A program made the position numbers and the translations under genes. The notes under the pieces were generated by a model, which worked only from the letters and a program-made list of their open reading frames with translations, did no database searches and was not told where the DNA came from. This document shows, in pieces, positions 1-6,524 of a stretch of DNA of 7,684 nucleotides (position 1 is the stretch's first letter; each line of letters opens with the position of its first letter). Origin of the DNA: JBHJHK01 sp050330975 (GTDB lineage Bacteria; Pseudomonadota; Gammaproteobacteria; Competibacterales; Competibacteraceae); NCBI GenBank assembly GCA_050330975.1, contig JBHJHK010000475.1, positions 1 to 7,684 on the forward strand, written 5' to 3'.

Positions 1-2
1 TT

Positions 3-248
3 GCCACCTTTAACGCCCTGGGGACAGTCGGCATCATCATCTACCTGGTGGGCGTGGGTTTGATGTTGGGGCTTTTGTGGGAGCTCGGGGTGTTTACCGC
101 CGACAAAATTGGCTCGGTCAAGTACTGGGGACAGATCGCCGTGGGCTTGCTGCTGACCTTGGGCCTCCAGGGCAACAAGATCTGGTTTGCCATCACCGGT
201 ACCCGGGGCGTGCGCGACCCCGACACTGTGCCCCCGACACATCCAGCG
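3..248 (+). CDS. C-terminal part of an unidentified membrane protein (5' end outside window)
   Basis: The frame is open from the first bases of the window, so the gene begins upstream; the GTG at 48 is only an internal codon. The visible part has two hydrophobic segments, one from about 12 to 95 (containing GIIIYLVGVGLMLGLL) and a second from about 135 to 200 (AVGLLLTLGLQGNKIWF), separated by a short polar loop, then a proline-rich polar stretch. I do not recognise the family with confidence; the layout resembles small integral membrane domains of unknown function. There is no stop before the MFS domain in this frame, so it is either a natural N-terminal fusion or a separate gene joined by an indel. 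The next frame has TGA at 250-252, overlapping an ATG at 249 as ATGA, which would fit two coupled genes. Confidence 0.45.
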
Positions 249-1481
249 ATGATTGAGGCGCCGCCAGCGCCCTCTTCTCGCCCCCCGAAAGCCCCGGGCT
301 TACCCCTGGCGCCCCTGCTCTACCTGGCGCTGGGCAATTGGGTCATGGGCAGCACCGGCTTTGTCATCGGCGGCATCTTAGAGCCCCTGGCGCTGGATTT
401 AGGGGTCAGCGTCGCCGCGGCCGGGCAGCTGATGACGGTCTACGCCCTGACCATCGCCCTGGTCGCACCCCTGTTGATCGCCCTCACCACGGCCGTGGGG
501 CGCAAGCCCCTACTCTTGGTTGCCCTGGTGGTGACGGGCCTTGGCAACGGCCTCGGGGTTTGGGCCGACGACTACCTCACCCTGGCGGCGGCCCGGGTGA
601 TCATGGCCCTGGGGGCCGGGGTGTTTGTGCCGGTGTCCGCCGCCATCGCCGTAGCCTTGGCGCCACCCCCCCAGCGGGGGCGAGCCTTGGCCCTGGTATT
701 CCTGGGCATATCGACGTCTTTTTTGCTGGGCGCCCCCAGCGGTGCCGCCCTGGCCTACGCCGTGGGCAGCCACGCCCCCTTTGCCGCCCTGGCCGCGGCG
801 AGTCTCGGAGTGGCGGTCTTGTTGGCCTGGCGACTCCCCGGCCACGTGGACGCCCCACCGGCCCCCCTGGGGGCCTTTATCGAGGTTTTTAAACGCCGGC
901 GACTGGTGCTGGCCCTGGGGGTCATGCTCGTCTACATGGGGGGGATTTTCGTCGGCTTTGGCTACATCGGCCCCCTGTTGCGGGATTACAGTGGCGCCGA
1001 CCCCCAACAACTGTCGTGGCTACTGTTGACCTTTGGCGCGTTTGCCGTAGTGGGCAATTTGAGCGGCGGGGTGCTGCTGGACCGCCTCGGCGCCGAGGGC
1101 GCCATGGGGCTCGGCTTTGGGGGTCTCATCGCCGCCATGGTGGCCTTGTCGTTCAGCGAAGACGCCTTGGCCGTGGCGGCGGTGAGTTTGGTGGTGTGGG
1201 CCACCGCGGGCTTTTCCCTCATGGCACCCCAGCAGGCGCGGTTGGTGCAACTCGACGGCGCCAGGGCCACGGCCCTTTTGTCCCTCAATGCCAGTATGCT
1301 CTACCTGGGGTCGGCCCTAGGTTCTGCCCTTGGCGGCGCCGCCCTAGGCCCCTTGGGCTACACCTGGCTCGGCCCCTTGGGGGCGTTACTCGTGGGGTTG
1401 GCTTGGCTATGCCTTAGACTGTCCCGACCCAAGCTATCGGTCCCAGGGGCTCCAACCGCCGCACCGTCAGCCTCGCCTTGA
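249..1481 (+). CDS. MFS transporter, DHA1 / AraJ-like drug or sugar efflux family
   Basis: Predicted inner-membrane proton-coupled exporter of the major facilitator superfamily; the substrate cannot be read from sequence. From the ATG at 249 the product is 410 aa, the usual length for 12-TM DHA1 proteins. Counting from there, TM1 begins near residue 20, the TM2-3 loop carries a degenerate motif A (AVGRKPLL, about 82-89), then AARVIMALGAG (114-124), a TM4-5 loop with PPPQRGRALALVF (139-151), and a glycine-rich TM5 motif GAPSGA (161-166). These match the AraJ-type pattern of COG2814. Another polar loop near 890-905 separates the two halves. No strong Shine-Dalgarno precedes ATG 249, and the frame continues upstream without a stop, so the start is uncertain: a fused product is possible. 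The gene ends convergently 9 bases from the TauE-like gene. Confidence 0.85.
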   Translation: MIEAPPAPSSRPPKAPGLPLAPLLYLALGNWVMGSTGFVIGGILEPLALDLGVSVAAAGQLMTVYALTIALVAPLLIALTTAVGRKPLLLVALVVTGLGNGLGVWADDYLTLAAARVIMALGAGVFVPVSAAIAVALAPPPQRGRALALVFLGISTSFLLGAPSGAALAYAVGSHAPFAALAAASLGVAVLLAWRLPGHVDAPPAPLGAFIEVFKRRRLVLALGVMLVYMGGIFVGFGYIGPLLRDYSGADPQQLSWLLLTFGAFAVVGNLSGGVLLDRLGAEGAMGLGFGGLIAAMVALSFSEDALAVAAVSLVVWATAGFSLMAPQQARLVQLDGARATALLSLNASMLYLGSALGSALGGAALGPLGYTWLGPLGALLVGLAWLCLRLSRPKLSVPGAPTAAPSASP

Positions 1482-1490
1482 CCCTCAGTC

Positions 1491-2288
1491 TCAAGTCAAC
1501 AGCATATTGACCCCCAGAATCAACAAGAATACGGCGAAGAACTGCCGCAGTACTCGCATGGGTAGGCGGTGGGCCAATCGCGCCCCCAGGGGGGCAACCC
1601 ACACGCTGGCCAACGTGATGTTGACCAAGGCTGGCAGATAGAGGTAGCCCACGCAAAAGTCGGGCAACCCCACGACCCCGAGGCCGCTAATGGCAAAACC
1701 GACGCTGCCGGCCAGGGCGATGGGCAGGCCGCAGGCCGCCGAGGTGGCCACCGCCTGGCGGGTGGAGGCGGAGCACCAGATGAGAAACGGCACGGTCATG
1801 GCACCCCCCCCAATGCCCACCAGGGCCGAGACCGCGCCGATGACCGTCCCCGCTAGGGCCACCCCCCCCCTACCCGGCAACCCCCCGGCGGCCCTGGGGC
1901 GCAAATTCAGCAGCAGCTGCGCCGCCATCAGCAAGACAAACACGCTGAAGATCCGTTGTAACAGGGCCCCGGGGAGGGCTCCAGCCAACAGCCCCCCCCC
2001 CAAGGCGCCCACCAGAATACCCGGTGCAAGCCGGGCAAAGGCCGGCCACATCACGGCATGGTAGCGGTGATGGGCTCGGATCGAAGCGAGGGAAGTCAGC
2101 ACAATGGTGGCCAACGAAGTGCCAATGGCGAGCTTGATGGCGTGGGCTTCGGCGACGTCTTGCAGGGAGAGAAAGCCGGTGAGCACCGGGACGATGATCA
2201 ACCCGCCGCCGATGCCCAGCAACCCCGCCAACAGTCCCACGACAGCGCCCAACAACAACAACAACACAAAGTCGATAATCGCGTCCAT
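1491..2288 (-). CDS. TauE/SafE family sulfite/organosulfonate-type anion permease (DUF81)
   Basis: Predicted inner-membrane transporter of the TauE/SafE family. Known members export sulfite, sulfoacetate or related anions, or are linked to taurine metabolism; this one's substrate is not evident. The 265-aa product shows the family's internal duplication: GLLGIGGG at residues 22-29 and GIGGGAMTVP at 158-167, each after a hydrophobic helix, with the accompanying GTSL (56-59) and ATSA (181-184) positions, and the LGARLAHRLP loop near 234-243. The frame extends upstream to an ATG at 2369, but the extra 27 residues are polar and unlike the family, while the hydrophobic N-terminus begins right at ATG 2288, so I chose that. 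No clear Shine-Dalgarno is seen. No sulfur-metabolism gene lies nearby. It follows a minus-strand terminator, so it is probably transcribed from its own promoter. Confidence 0.9.
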   Translation of the reverse strand: MDAIIDFVLLLLLGAVVGLLAGLLGIGGGLIIVPVLTGFLSLQDVAEAHAIKLAIGTSLATIVLTSLASIRAHHRYHAVMWPAFARLAPGILVGALGGGLLAGALPGALLQRIFSVFVLLMAAQLLLNLRPRAAGGLPGRGGVALAGTVIGAVSALVGIGGGAMTVPFLIWCSASTRQAVATSAACGLPIALAGSVGFAISGLGVVGLPDFCVGYLYLPALVNITLASVWVAPLGARLAHRLPMRVLRQFFAVFLLILGVNMLLT

Positions 2289-2450
2289 GGCACGCCGAAG
2301 GGACCGAGGGCTAGTTGATGGGTGATTGTTGGTCTTAAAGTGCCCCACTAGCTCAAGGGGGCGGTGCATTATTCATTGGCAGCGGGGTCGTCTCGATGTT
2401 CCCCGGGGGCCACGGTGACTTTGGGGCAAGGATGCCCACCAATTCATACA

Positions 2451-2476
2451 AAAATAGCCGCACCTCCCGGTGCGGC
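2451..2476 (-). terminator. Rho-independent terminator after the minus-strand MFS gene
   Basis: A perfect 8-bp stem, GCCGCACC (2457-2464) with GGTGCGGC (2469-2476), encloses a 4-base loop. On the minus strand it is followed at once by TATTTTTG, the U-rich tail of an intrinsic terminator. On the plus strand no T-run follows, so it acts in the minus direction. It lies about 175 bases beyond the stop at 2652 and upstream of the TauE-like gene, so it should separate the two transcription units. Confidence 0.8.
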
Positions 2477-2590
2477 CAACAAGGACCCCAAAAAAAACGA
2501 GTTGTGGCTACAATTTTGCGCAACCCAGCCGCTAAATCCCCCGGATTACAGGCGGCCTAGACCCTAGAACCTCCTCCCCCACCTCCGCTG

Positions 2591-2610
2591 ATCCCCGAAG
2601 GGATTTTTTT
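2591..2610 (+). terminator. Short hairpin with T-run (possible plus-strand terminator; UUCG hairpin on minus)
   Basis: ATCCC (2591-2595) and GGGAT (2600-2604) form a 5-bp stem followed by seven T, the shape of a weak intrinsic terminator for plus-strand transcription. No plus-strand gene ends nearby, so it could only limit read-through or antisense RNA. Read on the minus strand the loop is TTCG closed by a C-G pair, the very stable cUUCGg tetraloop, located about 50 bases after the MFS stop codon, where it could protect the mRNA 3' end. Confidence 0.35.
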
Positions 2611-2625
2611 GTCCCCTCCCCCCCC

Positions 2626-2641
2626 GCCGCCCCGGGGCGGC
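2626..2641. repeat. 16-bp perfect GC-only palindrome downstream of MFS stop
   Basis: GCCGCCCC followed by GGGGCGGC is a perfect inverted repeat with no spacer, 10 bases beyond the stop of the minus-strand MFS gene. It can fold as a 6-bp all-GC stem with a 4-base loop. No T-run follows on the minus strand; instead a G-rich tract does. Confidence 0.5.
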
Positions 2642-2651
2642 AGCCCAGGGT

Positions 2652-3890
2652 TCACGGGGCAACGCCGGCCCCTTGGACTCGGGGGAGCCTCGCCACGGGG
2701 CGCTCGTCGATGGGTAGATGGATGATGGCCGAGGCGATACCCAGGGCGACGCCAATCCACCACACCCCCTGAAAAGAGCCCGTGAGGTCGTAGAGATACC
2801 CCCCCAACCACACCCCCAAGAAACTGCCCACCTGGTGGCTGAAGAACACGATGCCAAACAGCATGGCCATGTGGCGCACCCCGAACACCTGGGCCACAAT
2901 CCCCGAGGTGGGGGGCACCGTAGACAGCCACAGAATGCCCATACAGGCGGCAAAGACCAGGGTGGATGCGGGGGTTATGGGCAAAGTGACGTACAAGGCG
3001 ATGACCACGGCCCTGGCGGCGTAGATGGTGGACAGCAAGTAGCGCTTGGACATCCGCCCCCCCAACACCCCGGCGCTGTAGGAGCCGATGATGTTGAAGA
3101 GCCCAATGAGGGCGATGGCCCAGGCGGCCAGGCCGCCGCCGAGACCCTCGCTAGCCAAGAATACCGGCAAGTGGACGCCGATGAAGGCCACGTGGAAGCC
3201 ACAGACAAAAAATCCCAGGGTCAAGTAGCGGTAACCGGGGTGGCGGTAGGCCTCGATCAAGGCTGCCCCAGGACTCTGGGGCGCCTCACCGGGCACAGTA
3301 GGGGCCTTGGAATTGCCCAACATCAACCCCAAAGGCACCATGAGCCCGGCCCCCAGGGCCAACAAACCCAAGGCGCCAGCCCAGCCGTAGCCGGCCAACA
3401 ACAGAGCCCCCAAGGGCGCTATCAGGAACTGGCCCAGGGAACCCGCCGCTGTGCCCAACCCCAAAGCCCAAGAGCGGCTCTCAGGGGGCACGGCGCGGCT
3501 CAACGCCGCCAACACCACGGCAAACCCGGTCCCCGCCAACCCCACACCCACCAAAATGCCGGCCCCCAGGGTAAAGCTGACCACGCCATCGGTATAGGCC
3601 GCCAGGCCCACCCCCAGGGTGTAGAGCACCCCGCCGCCGACGATGACCCAAGCGGCACCATGGCGATCGGCCAGCATGCCGGCAAAGGGCTGGGCGGCAC
3701 CCCACAACAGGTTTTGCAACGCCAGGGCAAAGGCCAAGGGGGTCAGGGCGACGCCGAGATCCACCACCATGGGATCGAGGAATAAGCCAAAGGTGGACCG
3801 CACACCAAAGGACAACAGGACAATCAAACACCCACTGACGAGGATTAATAGCGGGAACGCCGCAGGGGCGCGGGGGGCGTCGCTGGACAT
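2652..3890 (-). CDS. MFS transporter, monocarboxylate / oxalate-formate antiporter-like
   Basis: Predicted 412-aa, 12-TM inner-membrane transporter. The N-terminal FGVRSTFGLFLDPM stretch (28-41), LALQNLLWGAAQPFAG (56-71) and the motif A loop GMLADRHGA (71-79) are typical of bacterial MFS proteins related to the oxalate/formate and monocarboxylate transporters. The second half has GFHVAFIGVHLP (231-242), a repeated motif-A-like GGRMSKRYLL (277-286), STVPPTSG (323-330) and SHQVGSFLGVWLGG (351-364), conserved in this group. Substrate is unknown; a small carboxylate is a guess from the family. The ATG is preceded by GGAGG at 3905-3901 with a 10-base spacer, which fixes the start. It is the last gene of the yhdH-led unit and overlaps the upstream small ORF by up to 46 bases. 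It ends in a GC-rich 3' region and a terminator. Confidence 0.9.
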   Translation of the reverse strand: MSSDAPRAPAAFPLLILVSGCLIVLLSFGVRSTFGLFLDPMVVDLGVALTPLAFALALQNLLWGAAQPFAGMLADRHGAAWVIVGGGVLYTLGVGLAAYTDGVVSFTLGAGILVGVGLAGTGFAVVLAALSRAVPPESRSWALGLGTAAGSLGQFLIAPLGALLLAGYGWAGALGLLALGAGLMVPLGLMLGNSKAPTVPGEAPQSPGAALIEAYRHPGYRYLTLGFFVCGFHVAFIGVHLPVFLASEGLGGGLAAWAIALIGLFNIIGSYSAGVLGGRMSKRYLLSTIYAARAVVIALYVTLPITPASTLVFAACMGILWLSTVPPTSGIVAQVFGVRHMAMLFGIVFFSHQVGSFLGVWLGGYLYDLTGSFQGVWWIGVALGIASAIIHLPIDERPVARLPRVQGAGVAP

Positions 3891-4222
3891 GGAATACCAA
3901 CCTCCGGGCTAAAGGGACGGGACGAAGCGCCATGATAATGGCCCCAGGGCCCCTGGAGGGCAATGGAGCTGCGCGGATGACCCCTCTCTAGGGCGTCCAC
4001 CAGCCGCAATACCCGGAATTTGGGCACCTGTAACCCCCGGATGGTCAAGGTAAAATCGGACTCGGGGGCGACGGTGGGGCAAAGGGTCTCGCCGTAGAAC
4101 CACCCCGTGAGCTGGACGTCGCAATGGTAGATTGGCCCATGGCCGCCATCGGTCACCTGGGTGACGGTCCAACGGCTCACCTCCCTGCCGGTGGTCGAAG
4201 ACAACTGCCAGTGGTCGACCAC
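3845..4222 (-). CDS. Uncharacterised small protein (~125 aa)
   Basis: I do not recognise this protein. The GTG at 4222 is a good start: GAGG (4234-4231) lies 8 bases upstream and overlaps the stop codon of the preceding gene (4235-4233). Codon choice is like real genes here, with mostly G or C in third positions and ordinary residue content. The product is soluble-looking, without a TM segment or signal peptide. It begins VDHWQLSS and contains GGHGPIYHCDVQ and LTGWFYGETLCP, with two cysteines, then a basic, leucine-rich stretch FRVLRLVDALERG. The last 15 codons overlap the MFS start, and the Shine-Dalgarno for that gene lies inside this frame. The long overlap is suspicious: a one-base shift would end the protein at the TAG at 3911-3909, just before that Shine-Dalgarno. 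The C-terminus is therefore uncertain. Confidence 0.55.
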   Translation of the reverse strand: MVDHWQLSSTTGREVSRWTVTQVTDGGHGPIYHCDVQLTGWFYGETLCPTVAPESDFTLTIRGLQVPKFRVLRLVDALERGHPRSSIALQGPWGHYHGASSRPFSPEVGIPCPATPPAPLRRSRY

Positions 4223-4232
4223 GACCAGATCC

Positions 4233-4655
4233 TCAGGGCAGCAGATAAAAGCACCCCACGGTGGCCAACCACTGCCCTTGAACGGGGTTGAACACCCCCC
4301 AGGCGCCCTCTTGGCGCAGCCGCTGGGCAAACCCCGGGGCGGGGGATGCCACGATCCAGACGTTGCCGGGGCCGGTGTGCTCCACAACGCCCCCGCCGGC
4401 GTCGAGGATGGCCGCCAGGGTGGCGGCCTTGGACCAGCCCACGGGAAAGACCGCCATCGCCCTTCCCTTGGCCTCGGGGGGCAGGGCGGCCTGGGTCAAC
4501 GCCAACGCCACCAGCCCCCCCCAGGCCACCAGCACCGCCAGGGTCAAGGCCAGGGCCAGGCCGTGGACGCCAATCCCCCCCCGCCTCGACGACGGCCGAC
4601 CCCTGGGTCCAGGGTCGACCCAGTCCCGGGACGGCGGCGCCTCAGGCGTTGACAT
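4233..4655 (-). CDS. Small single-pass membrane protein of unknown function
   Basis: A 140-aa protein with a proline/arginine-rich cytoplasmic-type N-terminus (residues 1-28), one strong hydrophobic helix (about 29-56), and a C-terminal domain of about 75 residues. The RR just before the helix fits N-in topology, placing the C-terminal domain in the periplasm. That domain contains AVFPVGWSKAATLAAI, then AGGGVV, a short hydrophobic VWIVAS strand, and GAWGVFNP, a small alpha/beta-looking pattern; proteins with a similar layout occur as hypotheticals in proteobacteria, from memory. It ends GCFYLLP. Its ATG lies inside the end of yhdH (14-base overlap), and its stop overlaps the Shine-Dalgarno of the next gene, so the three are probably translationally coupled. 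No catalytic motif is seen. Confidence 0.7.
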   Translation of the reverse strand: MSTPEAPPSRDWVDPGPRGRPSSRRGGIGVHGLALALTLAVLVAWGGLVALALTQAALPPEAKGRAMAVFPVGWSKAATLAAILDAGGGVVEHTGPGNVWIVASPAPGFAQRLRQEGAWGVFNPVQGQWLATVGCFYLLP

Positions 4656-5633
4656 CCACCACCACCCGGCCCCGCACCTGGCCTTGGGTAATGGCCTCGG
4701 CGAGGGCTGGCAATTCGTCGAGGGGCACCACCTGGGTCATGGTGGCGAGCAAGGCGGGATCCAGCTCCTCCGCCAAGCGCCCCCAGGCCTCCCGGCGCCG
4801 GACCGCGGGGCACATCACCGAATCGATCCCCACCAAGGTCACCCCCCGGAGGATAAGGGAAACACCGTCGTCGGCAGTTCGTGGCCCCCGGCCAGACCCA
4901 CGGCGGCCACCGTGCCACCGTAGGCCATTTGGCTCAACACCGTCGCCAGGGTTTGGCCGCCGACGTTGTCGATGGCCCCCGCCCAGATCTCCGAGGCCAG
5001 GGGCTTGCCCTTTTCCGCCAGCGCCGCCCGGTCCACCAACTCCGCCGCCCCCAGGCCCTTGAGATAATCCCGAGTCTCGGCGCGCCCGGTGGCGGCGTGG
5101 ACTTCGTAGCCTCGGCGGGCCAACAACGCCACGGCCACGCTCCCCACCCCGCCGCCGGCGCCGGTGACCAACACCTTGCCCGTGGACGGGGTAACCCCCT
5201 GTGCCTCCAGGGCCATCACCGCCAGCATGGCGGTGAATCCCGCGGTGCCCAAGGCCATGGCCTGCTCCAAGGACATGCCCTGGGGCAGGGGCGTCAGCCA
5301 GGCGCTCTTAACCCGGGCCCGCTGGGAAAAGGCCCCCCAGTGGCGTTCCCCCACCCCCCAACCCGTGAGGATCACGGCGTCGCCGAGGGCGTAGTCGGAG
5401 GATTGGGACTCCACCACCCGCCCGGCGAAGTCGATCCCCGGGACAAAGGGAAACTGGCGGACGATTTTGCCCTTGCCGGTAACGGCGAGGCCATCTTTGT
5501 AGTTCAAACTGGAATAGTGGACTTCCACTAGGACGTCACCGGCGGGCAATTGTCCATCGTCGAGGGTCGTGATGCGGGCGTGGGTCGCACCGTCGTCGCC
5601 TCGCTCCAGCAACAGGGCATTGAATTCGGCCAT
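4642..5633 (-). pseudogene. yhdH: Acrylyl-CoA reductase (NADPH) / YhdH-type quinone oxidoreductase, frameshifted
   Basis: YhdH-type medium-chain reductases (AcuI family) use NADPH to reduce acrylyl-CoA to propionyl-CoA, removing a toxic electrophile. They act in the cytoplasm. Two frames together encode the whole protein. The first, from ATG 5633, has SSLNYKD (41-47), PGIDFAG (65-71), the GWGVGERHWG loop (91-100) and the nucleotide-binding VTGAGGGVGS (156-165), and reaches LPTTVFP (253-259). It then enters a stop at 4841-4839. The remainder, FILRGVTLVGIDSVM to the end at 4642, lies in the next frame. One extra A in the AA at 4855-4856 would restore FPFILRG and give 330 aa, close to the 324 of E. 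coli YhdH. Both halves are otherwise intact, so a sequencing error or very recent mutation is likely. ATG 5633 is chosen over GTG 5642 because GGGAGG (5647-5642) is 8 bases upstream. First gene of the minus-strand unit. Confidence 0.9.
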
Positions 5634-5731
5634 GGAGGGCACCTCCCAGAGTCGGTTATGGTTGTAAACTCCAAGGCGCTAGCCTAGCAGCGTTCTACAT
5701 CTAGAGGACAGTTTCCCATGGACGTCCCACT
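5634..5731. promoter_or_regulatory. Divergent promoter region between yhdH and the ABC ATPase gene
   Basis: The only divergent gap in the window. It is more AT-rich than its neighbours and must hold promoters for both units, though no hexamer pair is convincing. It includes an 11-bp palindrome, GCTAG-C-CTAGC (5678-5688), that could be an operator. It also includes the yhdH Shine-Dalgarno GGGAGG (minus, 5647-5642) and a plus-strand GAGGA (5703-5707) 11 bases before ATG 5719. Confidence 0.45.
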
Positions 5732-6499
5732 GTGATCCAAGTGGATCACTTGACGGTGAGTTACGGCTCCGCACCCGCCCTGGCGGCGTTGTCCTTTGCC
5801 GTGCCCCAGGGGGGCAGCTTTGGCCTGGTGGGGGAATCTGGATCGGGGAAGTCCACTGCCCTCAAGGCCTTAGTGGGCCTGGCCCAAGCCGAGGAAGGTC
5901 GACTCCAAGTGGCCCGCTGTGGTGTAGATATGCGCCGCACCCGCCGGCCCCAGTGGTTTTATCGCCGGGTTCAAATGGTGTTTCAAGACCCCTATGCCGC
6001 CCTCCACCCCCGCCACAGCGTCGACCGCGCCCTGGGGGAGCCGGTGCGCGTCCAGGGCCTCAACGATGTGGAGGGCCGGGTCAAAAGGGCCTTGGAGGCC
6101 GTGGGGCTCGACCACCGCTTTCGCTTTCGCTATCCCCACCAGTTGTCCGGCGGCCAACGCCAACGAGTCGCCATCGCCCGGGCGTTGGTGGTGGAACCAC
6201 AAATCCTGTTGTTGGACGAGCCCACCTCGGCGCTGGATGTCTCGGTTCAAGCCGAGGTCCTCAATACCCTCCAGGCCCTGCGGGCTAGCCGGGGTCTCAC
6301 CTATGTGCTGGTGAGCCACAACCTAGCGGTGGTCGCCCACCTGTGCCAACACTTGGCGGTCTTGCGCCAGGGGGGGGTGGTGGAGACCTTGACCCGGGAA
6401 CAACTCGTGGCCCAACGCTCCAGTCACCCCTACACCCGAGCGCTGTTGGCGGCGAGCCATGGCTTTCGCCGTCCGAGTTCAACCCTCCCATCACCCTGA
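5732..6499 (+). CDS. Oligo/dipeptide-type ABC transporter ATP-binding protein (OppF/DppF-like)
   Basis: Cytoplasmic ATPase subunit that would power a peptide or nickel-type ABC importer. All nucleotide-binding motifs are intact: Walker A GESGSGKST (34-42), Q-loop Q85 in VFQDPYAALHP, signature LSGGQ (138-142), Walker B ILLLDEP (158-164), D-loop SALD (166-169) and switch H196. The VFQDP..LHP motif and the C-terminal HPYTRALLAA are hallmarks of the Opp/Dpp family. At 255 aa it is rather short, lacking the usual extended oligopeptide C-terminal tail. The frame starts at GTG 5732 without a Shine-Dalgarno; a better start, ATG 5719 with GAGGA upstream, is one base out of frame (MDVPL then TGA). Adding one G would give MDVPLVIQVDHL, so a one-base deletion is likely. 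No permease or binding protein gene is adjacent. Confidence 0.9.
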   Translation: MIQVDHLTVSYGSAPALAALSFAVPQGGSFGLVGESGSGKSTALKALVGLAQAEEGRLQVARCGVDMRRTRRPQWFYRRVQMVFQDPYAALHPRHSVDRALGEPVRVQGLNDVEGRVKRALEAVGLDHRFRFRYPHQLSGGQRQRVAIARALVVEPQILLLDEPTSALDVSVQAEVLNTLQALRASRGLTYVLVSHNLAVVAHLCQHLAVLRQGGVVETLTREQLVAQRSSHPYTRALLAASHGFRRPSSTLPSP

Positions 6500-6524
6500 C
6501 GCCAACCTCGAGACTAAGGCCTTT

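Larger units (their letters stand above)
2289..2651. other. Intergenic region between the TauE-like and MFS genes
   Basis: These 363 bases hold no convincing gene. They are more AT-rich in the middle than the flanking genes. On the minus strand they contain the 3' untranslated region of the upstream MFS gene, a hairpin terminator (2457-2476) and then the leader and presumably the promoter of the TauE-like gene. A weak minus-strand -10-like AATAAT occurs near 2367-2372, without a good -35. Runs of eight A (2490-2497) and seven T (2604-2610) and a C-rich tract (2613-2625) are also present. Confidence 0.7.

Noticed and set aside
510..1010. Minus-strand 166-codon open frame opposite the AraJ-like MFS gene
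   Set aside because: Composition is dominated by G, Q, H and R with no domain pattern; it is the antisense of a well-supported MFS gene.
2718..3785. Plus-strand 355-codon open frame opposite the OFA-like MFS gene
   Set aside because: It is rich in Q, H, G and P, as expected from reading a GC-rich membrane-protein gene backwards, and the minus strand encodes a clear transporter.
3909..4172. Alternative minus-strand frame in the small-gene region
   Set aside because: Rich in R and P with less natural codon use than the 3845-4222 frame. Only its TAG stop is of interest, as a possible true end after an indel.
4288..5062. Long plus-strand frames opposite yhdH and the small membrane protein
   Set aside because: Proline/arginine-rich shadows of the minus-strand genes, without ribosome binding sites or recognisable domains.
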